Part shown: positions 50,780 to 60,039 of the stretch, piece after piece | How positions within the stretch are numbered: the first letter of the stretch is position 1 | How the letters are laid out: each line of letters starts with the position of its first letter | Source: an uncultured Eubacterium sp. | GTDB taxonomy: Bacteria; Bacillota; Clostridia; Lachnospirales; Lachnospiraceae | DNA: 64,000 bases | Assembly: GCA_910583555.1 (NCBI GenBank) | Contig: CAJTXO010000011.1 | Location: forward strand, 60,859-124,858 | Direction: 5' to 3' | Notes under the pieces: generated by a model | Told to the model about the DNA's origin: nothing | Databases searched by the model: none | The model's input: only the letters and a program-made list of their open reading frames with translations | Program-made: the position numbers and the translations under genes

Positions 50780-52205
50780 TTTTCACGACATCCGCACACC
50801 CGTTTTCCACGCCGTCTATCGCGTACCCCATGCCGATACCAGCCTGTATCGTCCGAATCATTTCCCCGGAAAAAACCTCTCCCTGAACGAGTAACGGAAT
50901 CCCGGGCGGATATAACATCACATCTTCCGCCGCAACGCGCCCTTCTGCCTGTTCAAGCAGTACGCGCTCGCGTGGACAAAAAGCAGCCTCGTAACTGTAC
51001 ATGGCCCTCTCCGGTTCCTGCCATATATATCGGATACGATCCCTGTCAAATATAGAGGAAAACCCACAGTCATCTTTTTCTACCCGCGCCAGTCCGGCAT
51101 CAATTTCCTTCAATGCTGCTCCCAGCCTCTCAAACGACTGCGCCCCGTCACAGACGCTCGTCATAGCGATACAGTAATCCCCGAGGCTCATCTCTGTCTC
51201 GATCCGGTATCTCGTTCGCAGACACTCTGCCAGTTCCTTCCCTGACATCCCCGTGCGGTCGGCGGCGATCACGATCTTCGATCGTTCCTTTCTGGGAGAA
51301 TCAAACAGGTACAACCGCTTCAACTGTTTCATTTCCTCCTCAAACTGCCGGAGATTTTCTACATACCGATCAAACGCTTCCTGCCCTTCCCTCTCAATAT
51401 ATGCAAAACACCGATCGATGCCAGCCATCAGTATATAAGACGGACTGCTCGACTGAAACGTCTGCAGGCACCATTCGAGACGCTCTTTGGAGATCCGGCC
51501 AAAACGGGCGTGAATGACGGCCGTCTGCGTGAGGGACGGCAGCGTCTTGTGCAGACTCTCCACGACGAGATCCGCTCCCGCCTCCACCGCTGTTTCCGGA
51601 AACGAAGGATGCCAGTTAAAATGCGCGCCATGCGCCTCATCCACGATGAGCGGCACTCCGTAACGCGCCGTCACCTCCGCGATCTCCCGGAGCGGGGATA
51701 CGATCCCCTCATACGTGGGCGACACGAGTATAACGCAGCGTACATCCTCATAGCTGCGCAATACCTGTTCTACCGCCTGCTGCGAAAGGATCCCGGGAAT
51801 GCCGAGGCGCCCGAGGTCCCCGCCGGTCTCTTCCGGGTACATGTATACAGGGCGAAGTTCCAGCAGACGAATGGCGTGATAAACCGATTTATGGCAGTTG
51901 CGCGCCACGGCGATCCGGTCCCCGTGCCGGCAGCAGGCCGCGATCGCGGAAAGAATCCCGCCCGTGCTCCCATTGACGAGAAGGTACGACTTCTCCGAGT
52001 GGTACTTCTCCGCGATCCAATCCATCCTGCGCCGGATCATCCCCTCGGGATGATGCAGGTCATCCATCCCCGCCACTTCGGTCACGTCGATCCCGTACGG
52101 ATTTTCCATCACGAAGGACGGATTTCTCTTGTGTCCCGGCATGTGCATCGGCAGGATCCCCTGCCGGCCGTATCCGGTCAGTGTTTCATACAAACCAGTT
52201 TCCAT
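50727..52205 (-). CDS. Orn/Lys/Arg decarboxylase family protein (YaaO-like)
   Basis: 492 residues. Fold-I PLP enzyme: ILPMHMPGHKRNPSF, NGSTGGILSAIAACC, IVDEAHGAHFNWHP, and the PLP-lysine motif VVESLHKTLPSLTQT. Relatives decarboxylate arginine or lysine to make polyamines. C-terminal domain has YPPGIPLLVQGEVF. First gene of the minus-strand cluster ending in rsmI. The C-terminus lies in a duplicated 81-bp unit. Confidence 0.93.
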   Translation of the reverse strand: METGLYETLTGYGRQGILPMHMPGHKRNPSFVMENPYGIDVTEVAGMDDLHHPEGMIRRRMDWIAEKYHSEKSYLLVNGSTGGILSAIAACCRHGDRIAVARNCHKSVYHAIRLLELRPVYMYPEETGGDLGRLGIPGILSQQAVEQVLRSYEDVRCVILVSPTYEGIVSPLREIAEVTARYGVPLIVDEAHGAHFNWHPSFPETAVEAGADLVVESLHKTLPSLTQTAVIHARFGRISKERLEWCLQTFQSSSPSYILMAGIDRCFAYIEREGQEAFDRYVENLRQFEEEMKQLKRLYLFDSPRKERSKIVIAADRTGMSGKELAECLRTRYRIETEMSLGDYCIAMTSVCDGAQSFERLGAALKEIDAGLARVEKDDCGFSSIFDRDRIRYIWQEPERAMYSYEAAFCPRERVLLEQAEGRVAAEDVMLYPPGIPLLVQGEVFSGEMIRTIQAGIGMGYAIDGVENGCADVVKTGGAGSVAERVNGQNGK

Positions 52206-52238
52206 CGCAGCCTCCGAATGCTTCTCTCACAAAATGTG

Positions 52239-52267
52239 TTGTATTTTACATGATACTCGTTTATAAT
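52239..52267 (+). promoter_or_regulatory. Promoter of the YhfC-like gene
   Basis: TTGTAT (52239-52244), 17 bases, TATAAT (52262-52267). It lies in the divergent region between the decarboxylase and the YhfC-like gene. Confidence 0.75.
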
Positions 52268-52343
52268 GATGAATGAATAAATACAGACGAAAAGCCACAG
52301 GGTCAGACACTGACAAAAACCTGCGGCGGAAATGAGGAACCAT

Positions 52344-53174
52344 ATGAACCAAATGATCGCAGACCAGTTTTCACAACAGTCCATCACGAGCATGGTCATT
52401 ATCGCTCTTTTATGCACGGCCATTCCCTTTCTCTTTTTAGGGTACTACAAATCCAGGACAAAAACGAAGACGAAGATTTCTTCTTTTTTCATCGGCATGG
52501 CATTTTATATCGCCTTTGCCTTTTTCGGGGAACAGTTGTTTCACATACTCATTTTAGGCGGACTTTCCCTGTCCGGATTTTTAACGCCGACGAACCATCC
52601 GGTGTATTACGCCGTGTACGGCGCCATCGTCGCCGGTATCTTTCAGGAAACCGGGAAATACATCGGGTTAAAGAAATGTATGAATTCCCGCCAGGGCAGG
52701 GAAAACGCGTTCCTGTTCGGATTCGGCCACGGCAGTTTTGAAACGATCGCCTACGGCAGTTCCCTTACGATGGGAAATATCGTCATCGCGTTTTTGGTAA
52801 ATTCATTCGGTATCGACGGCTATTGCGAAAAACTGAATATCACCGGCGAAGACGCCGCCGCACAGACGGAGGCCATCCGACAGCTCATCGCCATCCCGCC
52901 GTCAGACCATATTGCCGCCGGGATCGAGCGTCTCCTCGCCCTCGTGTTCCAGGCTTCCCTCGCCATCTTTATTTACCTCGCCATCCAGCACAAGGAATTA
53001 AAACATCTGTTTCCGATTGCCATCGTCCTGCACATCATCGGGTACCTGCCGGCCAATCTGACAAATGTGGGCATTTTAAACAATACGATGATCAGCCTCT
53101 GCCTGACCGGAACCGTCGTCGTATTTACTGCGGCGTATGCGTATCGGATGTATCATCAGCTGGAAAAATCGTAA
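52344..53174 (+). CDS. YhfC-family putative intramembrane metalloprotease
   Basis: 276 residues from ATG 52344 (GAGGA just upstream; ATG 52332 overlaps it). Seven or so membrane segments. FQETGKYIGLK and LFGFGHGSFETIAYGSSL match the conserved Glu and GxGHG-E motifs of the family (DUF2324), related to CAAX-type proteases. Substrate unknown. The last 50 bases overlap the convergent S1-domain gene. Confidence 0.85.
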   Translation: MNQMIADQFSQQSITSMVIIALLCTAIPFLFLGYYKSRTKTKTKISSFFIGMAFYIAFAFFGEQLFHILILGGLSLSGFLTPTNHPVYYAVYGAIVAGIFQETGKYIGLKKCMNSRQGRENAFLFGFGHGSFETIAYGSSLTMGNIVIAFLVNSFGIDGYCEKLNITGEDAAAQTEAIRQLIAIPPSDHIAAGIERLLALVFQASLAIFIYLAIQHKELKHLFPIAIVLHIIGYLPANLTNVGILNNTMISLCLTGTVVVFTAAYAYRMYHQLEKS

Positions 53175-54105
53175 TCCCTTTCAAAAGTCCTGCCAGCGAT
53201 GTCGTCGCCTCCTCATCGGTATATTCCATCGACACGTCATCGGCAGGATTTTCCGCTTCATCGAGTTCCGGCGCCAGATCTTCTGCCTCCTTCATACTGA
53301 GGCGGATCTTTCCGTCGGCCACATCCAGCACCTTTACTTTTACCTTCATACCGAGTTTCACCACTTCTTTTGGTGATTTCAAAAATTTGTGGCAGATCTG
53401 GGAAATGTGTACCAGTCCCGTCAACCCGTCGCCAATCTCCACAAAACAACCATACGACTCTATCCTAGTCACCGTTCCTTCTGTGATATACCCTTTTTGC
53501 AGGGCGTTCAGCTTCTTTTCGTAAATACCCGCCGCTTCTTCTTTCGCCACCTCTTTGGCGGACAATACGAGCTTATCCGCGTCCTCGTCCGCGGTGATCA
53601 CGCGTACTTTCAGCGTTTTTCCCACATAATCAGGCAGTTCTCCCTCTTCCACATACGAAAGTGCCAGTTTGGACGCCGGAATAAATGCCCGGATCCCGTT
53701 CACATAAGCTACCACGCCGGCATTGACCACTTCCTTTACTTTCACTTCATAAATACGGCCGCTTTCCAGCGCCTCGCGCAGCGAGGCCCAGCTCTCCGTT
53801 TTCCGTGCCTGCTTGAGCGACAAAACCGTCCGTCCCATCTCATCCTCGTAAAGTACCATCACGCGCAGCTCATCCCCTACCCGGATCTCGTCCATCGCAT
53901 GGAAATCCGGATCATCGCTATATTCCTCCGCCGGGATGACTCCCTGTGAAAATGACTGCAGGTCTAAGATAACTTCTTCCTCCTCGACGGAAACTACCGT
54001 TCCCCGGATGATGTCCCCCTCCTGAAATGTCACAAAAGAGGCGTTGATCTCATCCTCAAAATCTGCCATTGTCTCCTGTCCTGTTTCTTTTATTTCTTCA
54101 CTCAT
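53125..54105 (-). CDS. S1 RNA-binding domain protein (short RpsA-like)
   Basis: 326 residues with three S1 domains at about 28-100, 112-185 and 202-275 (EGDIIRGTVVSVEEEEVILD; RIYEVKVKEVVNAGVVAYVN; EGTVTRIESYGCFVEIGDGL). The acidic N- and C-terminal tails flank them. Clostridial S1-like proteins of this kind bind RNA and may aid translation. The start overlaps the ksgA stop (ATGA). Confidence 0.88.
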   Translation of the reverse strand: MSEEIKETGQETMADFEDEINASFVTFQEGDIIRGTVVSVEEEEVILDLQSFSQGVIPAEEYSDDPDFHAMDEIRVGDELRVMVLYEDEMGRTVLSLKQARKTESWASLREALESGRIYEVKVKEVVNAGVVAYVNGIRAFIPASKLALSYVEEGELPDYVGKTLKVRVITADEDADKLVLSAKEVAKEEAAGIYEKKLNALQKGYITEGTVTRIESYGCFVEIGDGLTGLVHISQICHKFLKSPKEVVKLGMKVKVKVLDVADGKIRLSMKEAEDLAPELDEAENPADDVSMEYTDEEATTSLAGLLKGITIFPADDTSDTHTPQ

Positions 54106-54986
54106 TTTTTTCCTCCATTCACACTTTCTTCCGCCAATAAGTCCGCCAGCTTCGCAAACTCCGAAAGTCCCAGCTTTTCCCCACGGATATTGGCATCCAG
54201 TCCCGCTTTTTCGATCGCCTCCGCCGCCTGCGCCTTCGAAAACGACAATTCACTGCTATTTGCAATTCCGTTTTGCAGCGTCTTTCTCCGCTGGTTAAAA
54301 GACGCCCGGATCAGCCGGAACATAAGCGTTTCATCTGCCACCTGCACCGGCGCTTCCTCCCGGCACTCGAGACGGATCACCGCGCTTCCCACCTTCGGCC
54401 GCGGCATAAAACAATTGGGCGGCACAAAGGCGGCGATATATGGTTTCGCGTAGTACTGGACAGCCAGCGACAACGCGCCGCAGTCCTTGCTCCCCGGCTG
54501 CGCCTTCATCCGGTCCGCCACCTCTTTCTGCACCATCACCGTCACATTGGCGAGCGGCACCCGGCTCTCAAATAATTCCATAATAATCGGCGTGGTAATA
54601 TAATACGGCAGATTGGCCACGACCTTGATCGGTTTTCCAGCGTTATAGGTCTGCGCGATCTCCCGGATATCCTGTTTCAAAATATCCCCATTTCGCACTT
54701 CCACGTTTTCATACGGTGACAATGTTTCGTGCAGGATCGGGATGAGGTTTTTATCTATTTCCACCGCCAGCACCTGTCTGGCGCATTCGCACAAATACTG
54801 GGTGAGCGTACCGATCCCCGGCCCGATCTCTAGCACAAAATCGTCCTCTGTGATCTGTGCCGCATCGACGATCTTATCCAATACGTGGGGGTCGATGAGA
54901 AAATTCTGACCAAACTTTTTCTTAAACTGAAATTCGTGTTTTTGCAAAACCTGGATCGTTTCTTTCGGGTTACTGAGTTTTTCCAT
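54102..54986 (-). CDS. ksgA: 16S rRNA dimethyladenosine transferase
   Basis: 294 residues from ATG 54986 (AAAGGA upstream). QFKKKFGQNFLIDPHVLDKI, VLEIGPGIGTLTQYLCE and VVANLPYYITTPIIM are canonical. It dimethylates A1518 and A1519. It is followed by the S1-domain gene and preceded by tatD at 22 bases. Confidence 0.97.
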   Translation of the reverse strand: MEKLSNPKETIQVLQKHEFQFKKKFGQNFLIDPHVLDKIVDAAQITEDDFVLEIGPGIGTLTQYLCECARQVLAVEIDKNLIPILHETLSPYENVEVRNGDILKQDIREIAQTYNAGKPIKVVANLPYYITTPIIMELFESRVPLANVTVMVQKEVADRMKAQPGSKDCGALSLAVQYYAKPYIAAFVPPNCFMPRPKVGSAVIRLECREEAPVQVADETLMFRLIRASFNQRRKTLQNGIANSSELSFSKAQAAEAIEKAGLDANIRGEKLGLSEFAKLADLLAEESVNGGKK

Positions 54987-55008
54987 GCCATTCCTTTCTT
55001 TATGCTGT

Positions 55009-55785
55009 TTACGATCGTTTATCCAACCGGTACAGGCGTCTTGCGTTCTGCTCTGTGATGTCAATGACTTCTTCGGCTGTCATCCCTTTGATACGGGCAA
55101 TCTCATCGACGACATAACCTAGCTTCGACGAATCGTTGCGTTTGCCCCGGTACGGCTCGGGCGAAAGGTACGGGCAGTCCGTTTCCAGTACGATATGTTC
55201 GATCGGGACCGCTTCCACCGTTTCCTTTAACTTTCTGCCATTCTTAAATGTCACGACGCCGCCGACTCCGATGAAATAACCCATCTTTACGTATTCCAGC
55301 GCCATTTCTTTGGCATAAGAATAACAATGGATCACCCCGCCGCATTCGTACGCTTTCGTCTGGCATATGATCTTCATCGTGTCTTCGGCGGCCTCCCGGC
55401 TGTGGTAGATCACAGGAAGACCAACTTCCTTTGCCAGCGCGATCTGTTTTTCAAACCATTGTCTCTGTACGGGCGGCTCCGTATCTTTCCAGTGATAATC
55501 GAGCCCGATCTCACCAACCGCTACGACCTTTTGATCCGCAGCATGGGCGCGGAGCCACGTCAGATCCTGCTCCGTCATGCCGTGTGTCTCACTGGGATGA
55601 ACGCCAATCGCCGCGTACACATTTTCATAACGTCCTGCCAATTCCAGCGCCGCCCTGCTCGTCGCCATATCCGCGCCTACCGTGACCACCGTACCGACTC
55701 CTTTGCGGGGAAGGCCGGTGATCAGTTCCTCCCGGTCGCTGTCAAACGCTTCATCATCGTAATGGGTATGTGTATCAAAAATCAT
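55009..55785 (-). CDS. tatD: TatD-family metal-dependent DNase
   Basis: 258 residues. MIFDTHTHYDDEAFDSDREE, AIGVHPSETHG, VGEIGLDYHW and LVLETDCPYLSP-type ending (HIVLETDCPYLSPEP) give the metal ligands. A 3'-5' exonuclease and repair enzyme in relatives. The tatD-ksgA order is common in Firmicutes. 9 bases after nfo. Confidence 0.96.
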   Translation of the reverse strand: MIFDTHTHYDDEAFDSDREELITGLPRKGVGTVVTVGADMATSRAALELAGRYENVYAAIGVHPSETHGMTEQDLTWLRAHAADQKVVAVGEIGLDYHWKDTEPPVQRQWFEKQIALAKEVGLPVIYHSREAAEDTMKIICQTKAYECGGVIHCYSYAKEMALEYVKMGYFIGVGGVVTFKNGRKLKETVEAVPIEHIVLETDCPYLSPEPYRGKRNDSSKLGYVVDEIARIKGMTAEEVIDITEQNARRLYRLDKRS

Positions 55786-55794
55786 GTTTACCTC

Positions 55795-56667
55795 CTAATT
55801 TCCCATGTCAGCGCTTTGCAGCTGCGCAATTTCTTCTTTATAAGGCGGCTGCGATTTTTTCGGGTCGTCCTCGTCTTTGATATACGGCGTCTCTAAGATT
55901 TTCGGAATATGAAGGAACCGCTCGTCCGAAACCACTTTATAAATTGTATCGAAGCCAATACTTCCCTTTCCGATGTTCTCGTGCCTGTCTTTATGCGAAC
56001 CGAGGGGGTTTTTGCTGTCGTTGATATGGAAGACCGCAATCTGCGAAAGTCCGATCACTTCATCGAACTGCTGCATCACGCCCTCGTAATCATGGACAAT
56101 ATCGTACCCCGCATCGTTCACGTGGCACGTATCAAAACACACCCGCAGTTTTTCCGGGTACTTCACGCCGTCATAGATCGCGCGCAGTTCCTCGAATGTT
56201 CTGCCGATCTCCGTTCCCTTCCCCGCCATCGTCTCCAATGCGATATTGACCGGCATGTCAGGCGTCATCACGAGATCCAGTCCCTTGATGATCTGCGCGG
56301 TGCCTGCCTCTACGCCGGCGCCTACATGCGCGCCCGGATGCAGCACGAGGACATCCGAACCCATCGCCGCGGTCCGCCTGATCTCGATGCCTAAAAATTC
56401 CACCGCGATATCAAACGTTTCCGGCTTCACCGTATTAGCCAGATTGATAATATAAGGAGCGTGTACGACAAAGGTTTCGATGCCGTTTTCTGCCATATAC
56501 TGTTTCGCCGCCTCGATATTTAATTCCTCTACTTTTTTTCGTCTCGTATTCTGCGGCGCGCCCGTATAGAGCATGAATGTATTCGCGCCGTACGATACCG
56601 CCTCTTTAACTGAATTAAGCATCATATCCTTCCCACTCATTCCCACATGTGAGCCTAATAAAAACAT
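55795..56667 (-). CDS. nfo: Endonuclease IV (AP endonuclease)
   Basis: 290 residues from ATG 56667 (GAGGA 5 bases upstream; longer frames begin in non-homologous sequence). MFLLGSHVGMSGKDMMLNSV, LVLHPGAHVGAG, VCFDTCHVNDAGYDI and HINDSKNPLGSHKDRHENIG are the family metal-binding segments. It cuts at abasic sites. C-terminal PKKSQPPYKEEIAQLQ is normal. Confidence 0.96.
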   Translation of the reverse strand: MFLLGSHVGMSGKDMMLNSVKEAVSYGANTFMLYTGAPQNTRRKKVEELNIEAAKQYMAENGIETFVVHAPYIINLANTVKPETFDIAVEFLGIEIRRTAAMGSDVLVLHPGAHVGAGVEAGTAQIIKGLDLVMTPDMPVNIALETMAGKGTEIGRTFEELRAIYDGVKYPEKLRVCFDTCHVNDAGYDIVHDYEGVMQQFDEVIGLSQIAVFHINDSKNPLGSHKDRHENIGKGSIGFDTIYKVVSDERFLHIPKILETPYIKDEDDPKKSQPPYKEEIAQLQSADMGN

Positions 56668-56709
56668 AGTTTTCCTCATTTCTGCGCTGCCTTTTGCGCA
56701 TAATGCAAT

Positions 56710-56764
56710 GTTTGTGTCGCAGCGCAGACACAAACTTGCCGAGTGAAAAATTTATTTTTCACTC
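56710..56764. other. Two inverted repeats between the aminopeptidase and nfo
   Basis: GTTTGTGTC (56710-56718) with GACACAAAC (56727-56735), and GAGTGAAAAAT (56741-56751) with ATTTTTCACTC (56754-56764). The second may be a weak terminator of the aminopeptidase; the first may be an nfo operator. Confidence 0.4.
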
Positions 56765-56796
56765 TTTTCCTCCATTAACGTTAAAAAATCTGCTTC

Positions 56797-58116
56797 CTAT
56801 TCTTCTGAAAAAAATTCTCCCACGACCCGTTCCAACGACACCTGGTCTGCTGCCGCCATCAACTCCCTCGACGAGTGCATCGCCAGCACCGGCACCCCCA
56901 TATCGACGATCTTCATCGGCAGATATTTCGATGCAACCGCCCCGAGCGTCCCTCCCTGCGTCGCATCCGACCGGCTCGCGAATTTCTGATAGGGGATATC
57001 CGCATTTTCCATCAGCATCATCATACTTCCGACCGCTTCACTATTGGTAACATAATTCTGCGCGCTCGAGCGCTTGATCACGACACCCTTTCCGAGCGGG
57101 TTTTCATTGGTCGGATCCGCTTTCTCCGCCTTATTCGGATGAAAACCGTGCGCGACGTCAAGTGAGAGGGCAAATCCATTGACAAACGCCGTTTTCGCCG
57201 CCCCATCCCCTGCACCGAGCGCGCCATACAGTTTCTCGATCACCATTGACAGCAGGACCGAATCCGCCCCCTGCCTCGTTCTGCTGCCGATCTCCTCGTT
57301 ATCAAACAGAACCACGCCATTGATGCCGTTCTCCCGCCCGGACCCGCATATTCCGTGCAGGCACGCCTCCACCGAAGTGATATTGTCCAAACGCGGCGCC
57401 GAGATCATATCCTCCTGAAAACCAATGACATCCCCGGCGTCACAATTGTATAAATACAGCTCATAATCCAGTATTTCCGACACCGATACATTCATCCGGC
57501 GAGCGAGAATCTGCATAAAAAACTGCTCGTCCACCTCGTTTCCGCCCACACAGGCGATCGGCATCATATCCGTCTGGCGGTTCAGTTCCACACCCTTATT
57601 CACATCCCTGTTCAGGTGGATCGCCAGATTTGGTATCGTAAACAGCGGTTTTTTCATATCAATGATCCGCGCCTCCGGCTCAAACGTGCTGTCCGTTTTC
57701 AAAATGACTTTTCCCGCCGCCGAAAGCGGCCGGTCAAGCCATGTATTTAATATCGGCCCGCCGTATATTTCGATATTTAGTTTTCCATATCCATGTGAGA
57801 CAACTTCCGGCCTGCTTTTTACGTACAGACACGGATGATCGGTATGCGCCAGCACAAGCCTTAGCATCTGTCCCGGTTCGCCCGCGCGCGTACAGTCAAA
57901 TCGTCTGCCGATGGAAAACGCGTACACCGTCGAGTCATTCGCATTGATATAATAATTCCCGCCCGGTTGTGCCTGCCACTCTGATTCCGACAGACGGAGT
58001 TCTTTAAATCCCTGTTCCGCCAGCGTCCGGATTGCTTCCGCCGTCGTCGTAAAACTGCATGTAGATACCGAGATCCGGTTCAGCAACCGGTCCGCGGTCT
58101 GTGTCATACGATCCAT
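56797..58116 (-). CDS. apeB: M18-family aminopeptidase
   Basis: 439 residues from ATG 58116 (GGGAGG 9 bases upstream; the frame extends to a TTG abutting it). LVLAHTDHPCLYVKSRPE, VVLFDNEEIGSRTRQGADS and PVLAMHSSRELMAAADQ carry the dinuclear zinc ligands. It removes N-terminal (often acidic) residues from peptides. Monocistronic. Confidence 0.95.
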   Translation of the reverse strand: MDRMTQTADRLLNRISVSTCSFTTTAEAIRTLAEQGFKELRLSESEWQAQPGGNYYINANDSTVYAFSIGRRFDCTRAGEPGQMLRLVLAHTDHPCLYVKSRPEVVSHGYGKLNIEIYGGPILNTWLDRPLSAAGKVILKTDSTFEPEARIIDMKKPLFTIPNLAIHLNRDVNKGVELNRQTDMMPIACVGGNEVDEQFFMQILARRMNVSVSEILDYELYLYNCDAGDVIGFQEDMISAPRLDNITSVEACLHGICGSGRENGINGVVLFDNEEIGSRTRQGADSVLLSMVIEKLYGALGAGDGAAKTAFVNGFALSLDVAHGFHPNKAEKADPTNENPLGKGVVIKRSSAQNYVTNSEAVGSMMMLMENADIPYQKFASRSDATQGGTLGAVASKYLPMKIVDMGVPVLAMHSSRELMAAADQVSLERVVGEFFSEE

Positions 58117-58236
58117 TTGTTCCAACCTCCCAAAAAAGTTTTAAGTTTTTCCGATTCTGTGTATAAAAGAAACGGTTGCGGTTATACTTTATTATGTGCA
58201 AATGATAAAGTTAAAATACTTATCCTCCCCCTTAGA

Positions 58237-58310
58237 TGCTACGTAAGTAGCAATTGCCACAAAGGTGGCATATTTCCCCGGCGGCAACGGTGCTGACGGG
58301 GAGATTTTTT
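58237..58310 (+). ncRNA. Candidate structured RNA: three consecutive hairpins ending in a T run
   Basis: TGCTAC-GTAA-GTAGCA (58237-58252), TGCCAC-AAAG-GTGGCA (58255-58270), TCCCCG...CGGGGA (58275-58302), then TTTTTT (58305-58310). No coding frame spans it. It might be a small RNA, a stand-alone riboswitch/attenuator, or the relic end of an IS200/IS605-type element with its guide-RNA-like structure. No family could be assigned. Confidence 0.4.
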
Positions 58311-58593
58311 ATATCTAGCAGCACAACGGGCAGCCAGGGATGTTGGAAGTGTATCCTTTAACTATATTTATCGTGTTTCCTGTATCATTTTATTTCACAA
58401 CTTCCCAATACCCGCCGCACGCGAATCCGTGTCGGATCAAATTGCCTTCTTCCCGAAGTTCTTTGATTCATCTAATTTAATCATTTAAAATCAGATACAC
58501 AATAAAGTATAGCACTTCACCTTTCGATGTTCAACAAAAAATTTACAGTATATCGGTGAACAGAGGTGGAACCGGTCTCGGAAATGAGTACAC

Positions 58594-58919
58594 ATGGATG
58601 ACCGAATGATCATTCAGAAATTTTTGGAGCGCCAGAAATAGGCCATTCAGAATCTGTTCGACAAATACGGCGACCTTTATCAGACGATCGCACACCGCAT
58701 CCTGACTTATGGCGATACGTATTACGGAAAAAAGAATCCCGAACTAATTGGCACAAAGATCATTGACCTGAAAGCAGGAAAACGTACTGCTTCTTTACAA
58801 GGCATGCGGCGAGTATAGCGTCCGCCCCTTAAATTCTTTCACATCCCGCATTTTGGGCATTAGTCCCGATTACGAACGAAAAAACCGGGAATTGATCGTT
58901 GCGCACTGGTAAAAACTAT
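58594..58919 (+). pseudogene. Decayed gene(s), start resembling a small sigma-factor-like protein
   Basis: ATG 58594 reads MDDRMIIQKFLERQK, a stop, then AIQNLFDKYGDLYQTIAHRI in the same frame, like the first region of an ECF-type sigma factor. Later pieces appear in other frames (ISPDYERKNRELIVAHW ending at TAA near 58913). The rest of 58311-59010 holds no gene. Confidence 0.4.
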
Positions 58920-59010
58920 GTTATTCTCTTAATCACAGACGACCTTTTTTATTTAGAACTTCTGAAATTCTGTTAAAACCCTCAGACAGAAATTTCCGCC
59001 GCAAACACGC

Positions 59011-59038
59011 TTGACACTTGTAAATTATATAGTATAAT
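59011..59038 (+). promoter_or_regulatory. Promoter of the Rpn-like gene
   Basis: TTGACA (59011-59016), 16 bases, TATAAT (59033-59038), 18 bases before the start codon. Confidence 0.85.
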
Positions 59039-59056
59039 AAAAATAGGAGTGGGCAG

Positions 59057-60019
59057 TTGGGAAAGAAAAATATTATATGGAACGATTATATATCGAAAAA
59101 TGAAAGGTTTGCCGATTTTATCAACGGCGTAATCTTTCAAGGGGAACAACTGGTTCAGCCAGAGGCTCTGATCACGCTCGATTCCAAATTATGGCGCACA
59201 GATCAGAAGAAGAATAGCTACCATGAATTCATTCGTGATATGGTTAAAATCTGGGAATATCAGGGCATAAAATACCTTTTTGGACTCGAACCAGAGGAAT
59301 CACCGCATCTGGCACTGCCGGTTAAATACATGAACTACGAGTCAGTAGAATATGACAGACAGTATAAGGAAACGGTAAAACAGCACAGGAATAAACAGGA
59401 TCTGTCTGCCGAAGAATACCTCTCTGGTTTCGCAGAGTCTGACCGCTTGATGCCGGTGATCACGATCGGAATCTATCTTGGCGAAAAGACGTGGTGCGGT
59501 TCCACCAGATTGGAGAATATGACCCGGGTAAAGGAACTTCCACTGGAACTGAAGAAAATGGCGAAATTTTACAATGATTTTCGCGTAAATCTTCTAGATA
59601 TCCACAAGTTAGAATCCGTCGATGTATTCCGGACAGATCTGCGGGAAGTTTTCGGATTCCTGAAACGGCAGGGGAGCAAAAAAGATCTGATCCGCTATGT
59701 GGAAGAAAACAGGATGTTCCGACACTTACAGGAAGATGCCTTCCGTGTACTAAGCTGCTATGGAGGGAATATAAAACTGGAACTACACAAAGAAAAATAT
59801 CGGACGAAGGAGGGGATAGATATGTGTACCGCACTGAGAGAATTGGAGGAAGATGCGAAAAGGGAAGGAATCGTAACAGGCCATCGTCTGATGAATGAAC
59901 TAAACCGGAGACTGCTTCAGGATGGACGTACGGAAGACCTATTCCGTTCTATACAGGATACGGAATATCAACGGCAACTGATGGATGAGTACGGATTAGA
60001 AGATAAGATGCAGAAATAA
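59057..60019 (+). CDS. Rpn-family PD-(D/E)XK nuclease / transposase-like protein
   Basis: 320 residues from TTG 59057 with AGGAG 7 bases upstream. ERFADFINGVIFQGEQLVQP opens the family; the nuclease core follows, with D/E residues around ALITLDSKLWR and YEFIRD-like segments (YHEFIRDMVKIWEYQGIKYL), and VITIGIYLGEKTWCGS. Rpn proteins promote RecA-independent recombination and occur in many divergent copies in gut Firmicutes. The C-terminus is helical and charged. Catalytic residues are not fully resolvable by eye. Confidence 0.8.
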   Translation: MGKKNIIWNDYISKNERFADFINGVIFQGEQLVQPEALITLDSKLWRTDQKKNSYHEFIRDMVKIWEYQGIKYLFGLEPEESPHLALPVKYMNYESVEYDRQYKETVKQHRNKQDLSAEEYLSGFAESDRLMPVITIGIYLGEKTWCGSTRLENMTRVKELPLELKKMAKFYNDFRVNLLDIHKLESVDVFRTDLREVFGFLKRQGSKKDLIRYVEENRMFRHLQEDAFRVLSCYGGNIKLELHKEKYRTKEGIDMCTALRELEEDAKREGIVTGHRLMNELNRRLLQDGRTEDLFRSIQDTEYQRQLMDEYGLEDKMQK

Positions 60020-60039
60020 GGCCTGAAAGGAATACTATC

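Noticed and set aside
58594..58919. Intact sigma factor gene
   Set aside because: The similarity is limited to about 35 residues and contains an in-frame stop; called only as a relic.
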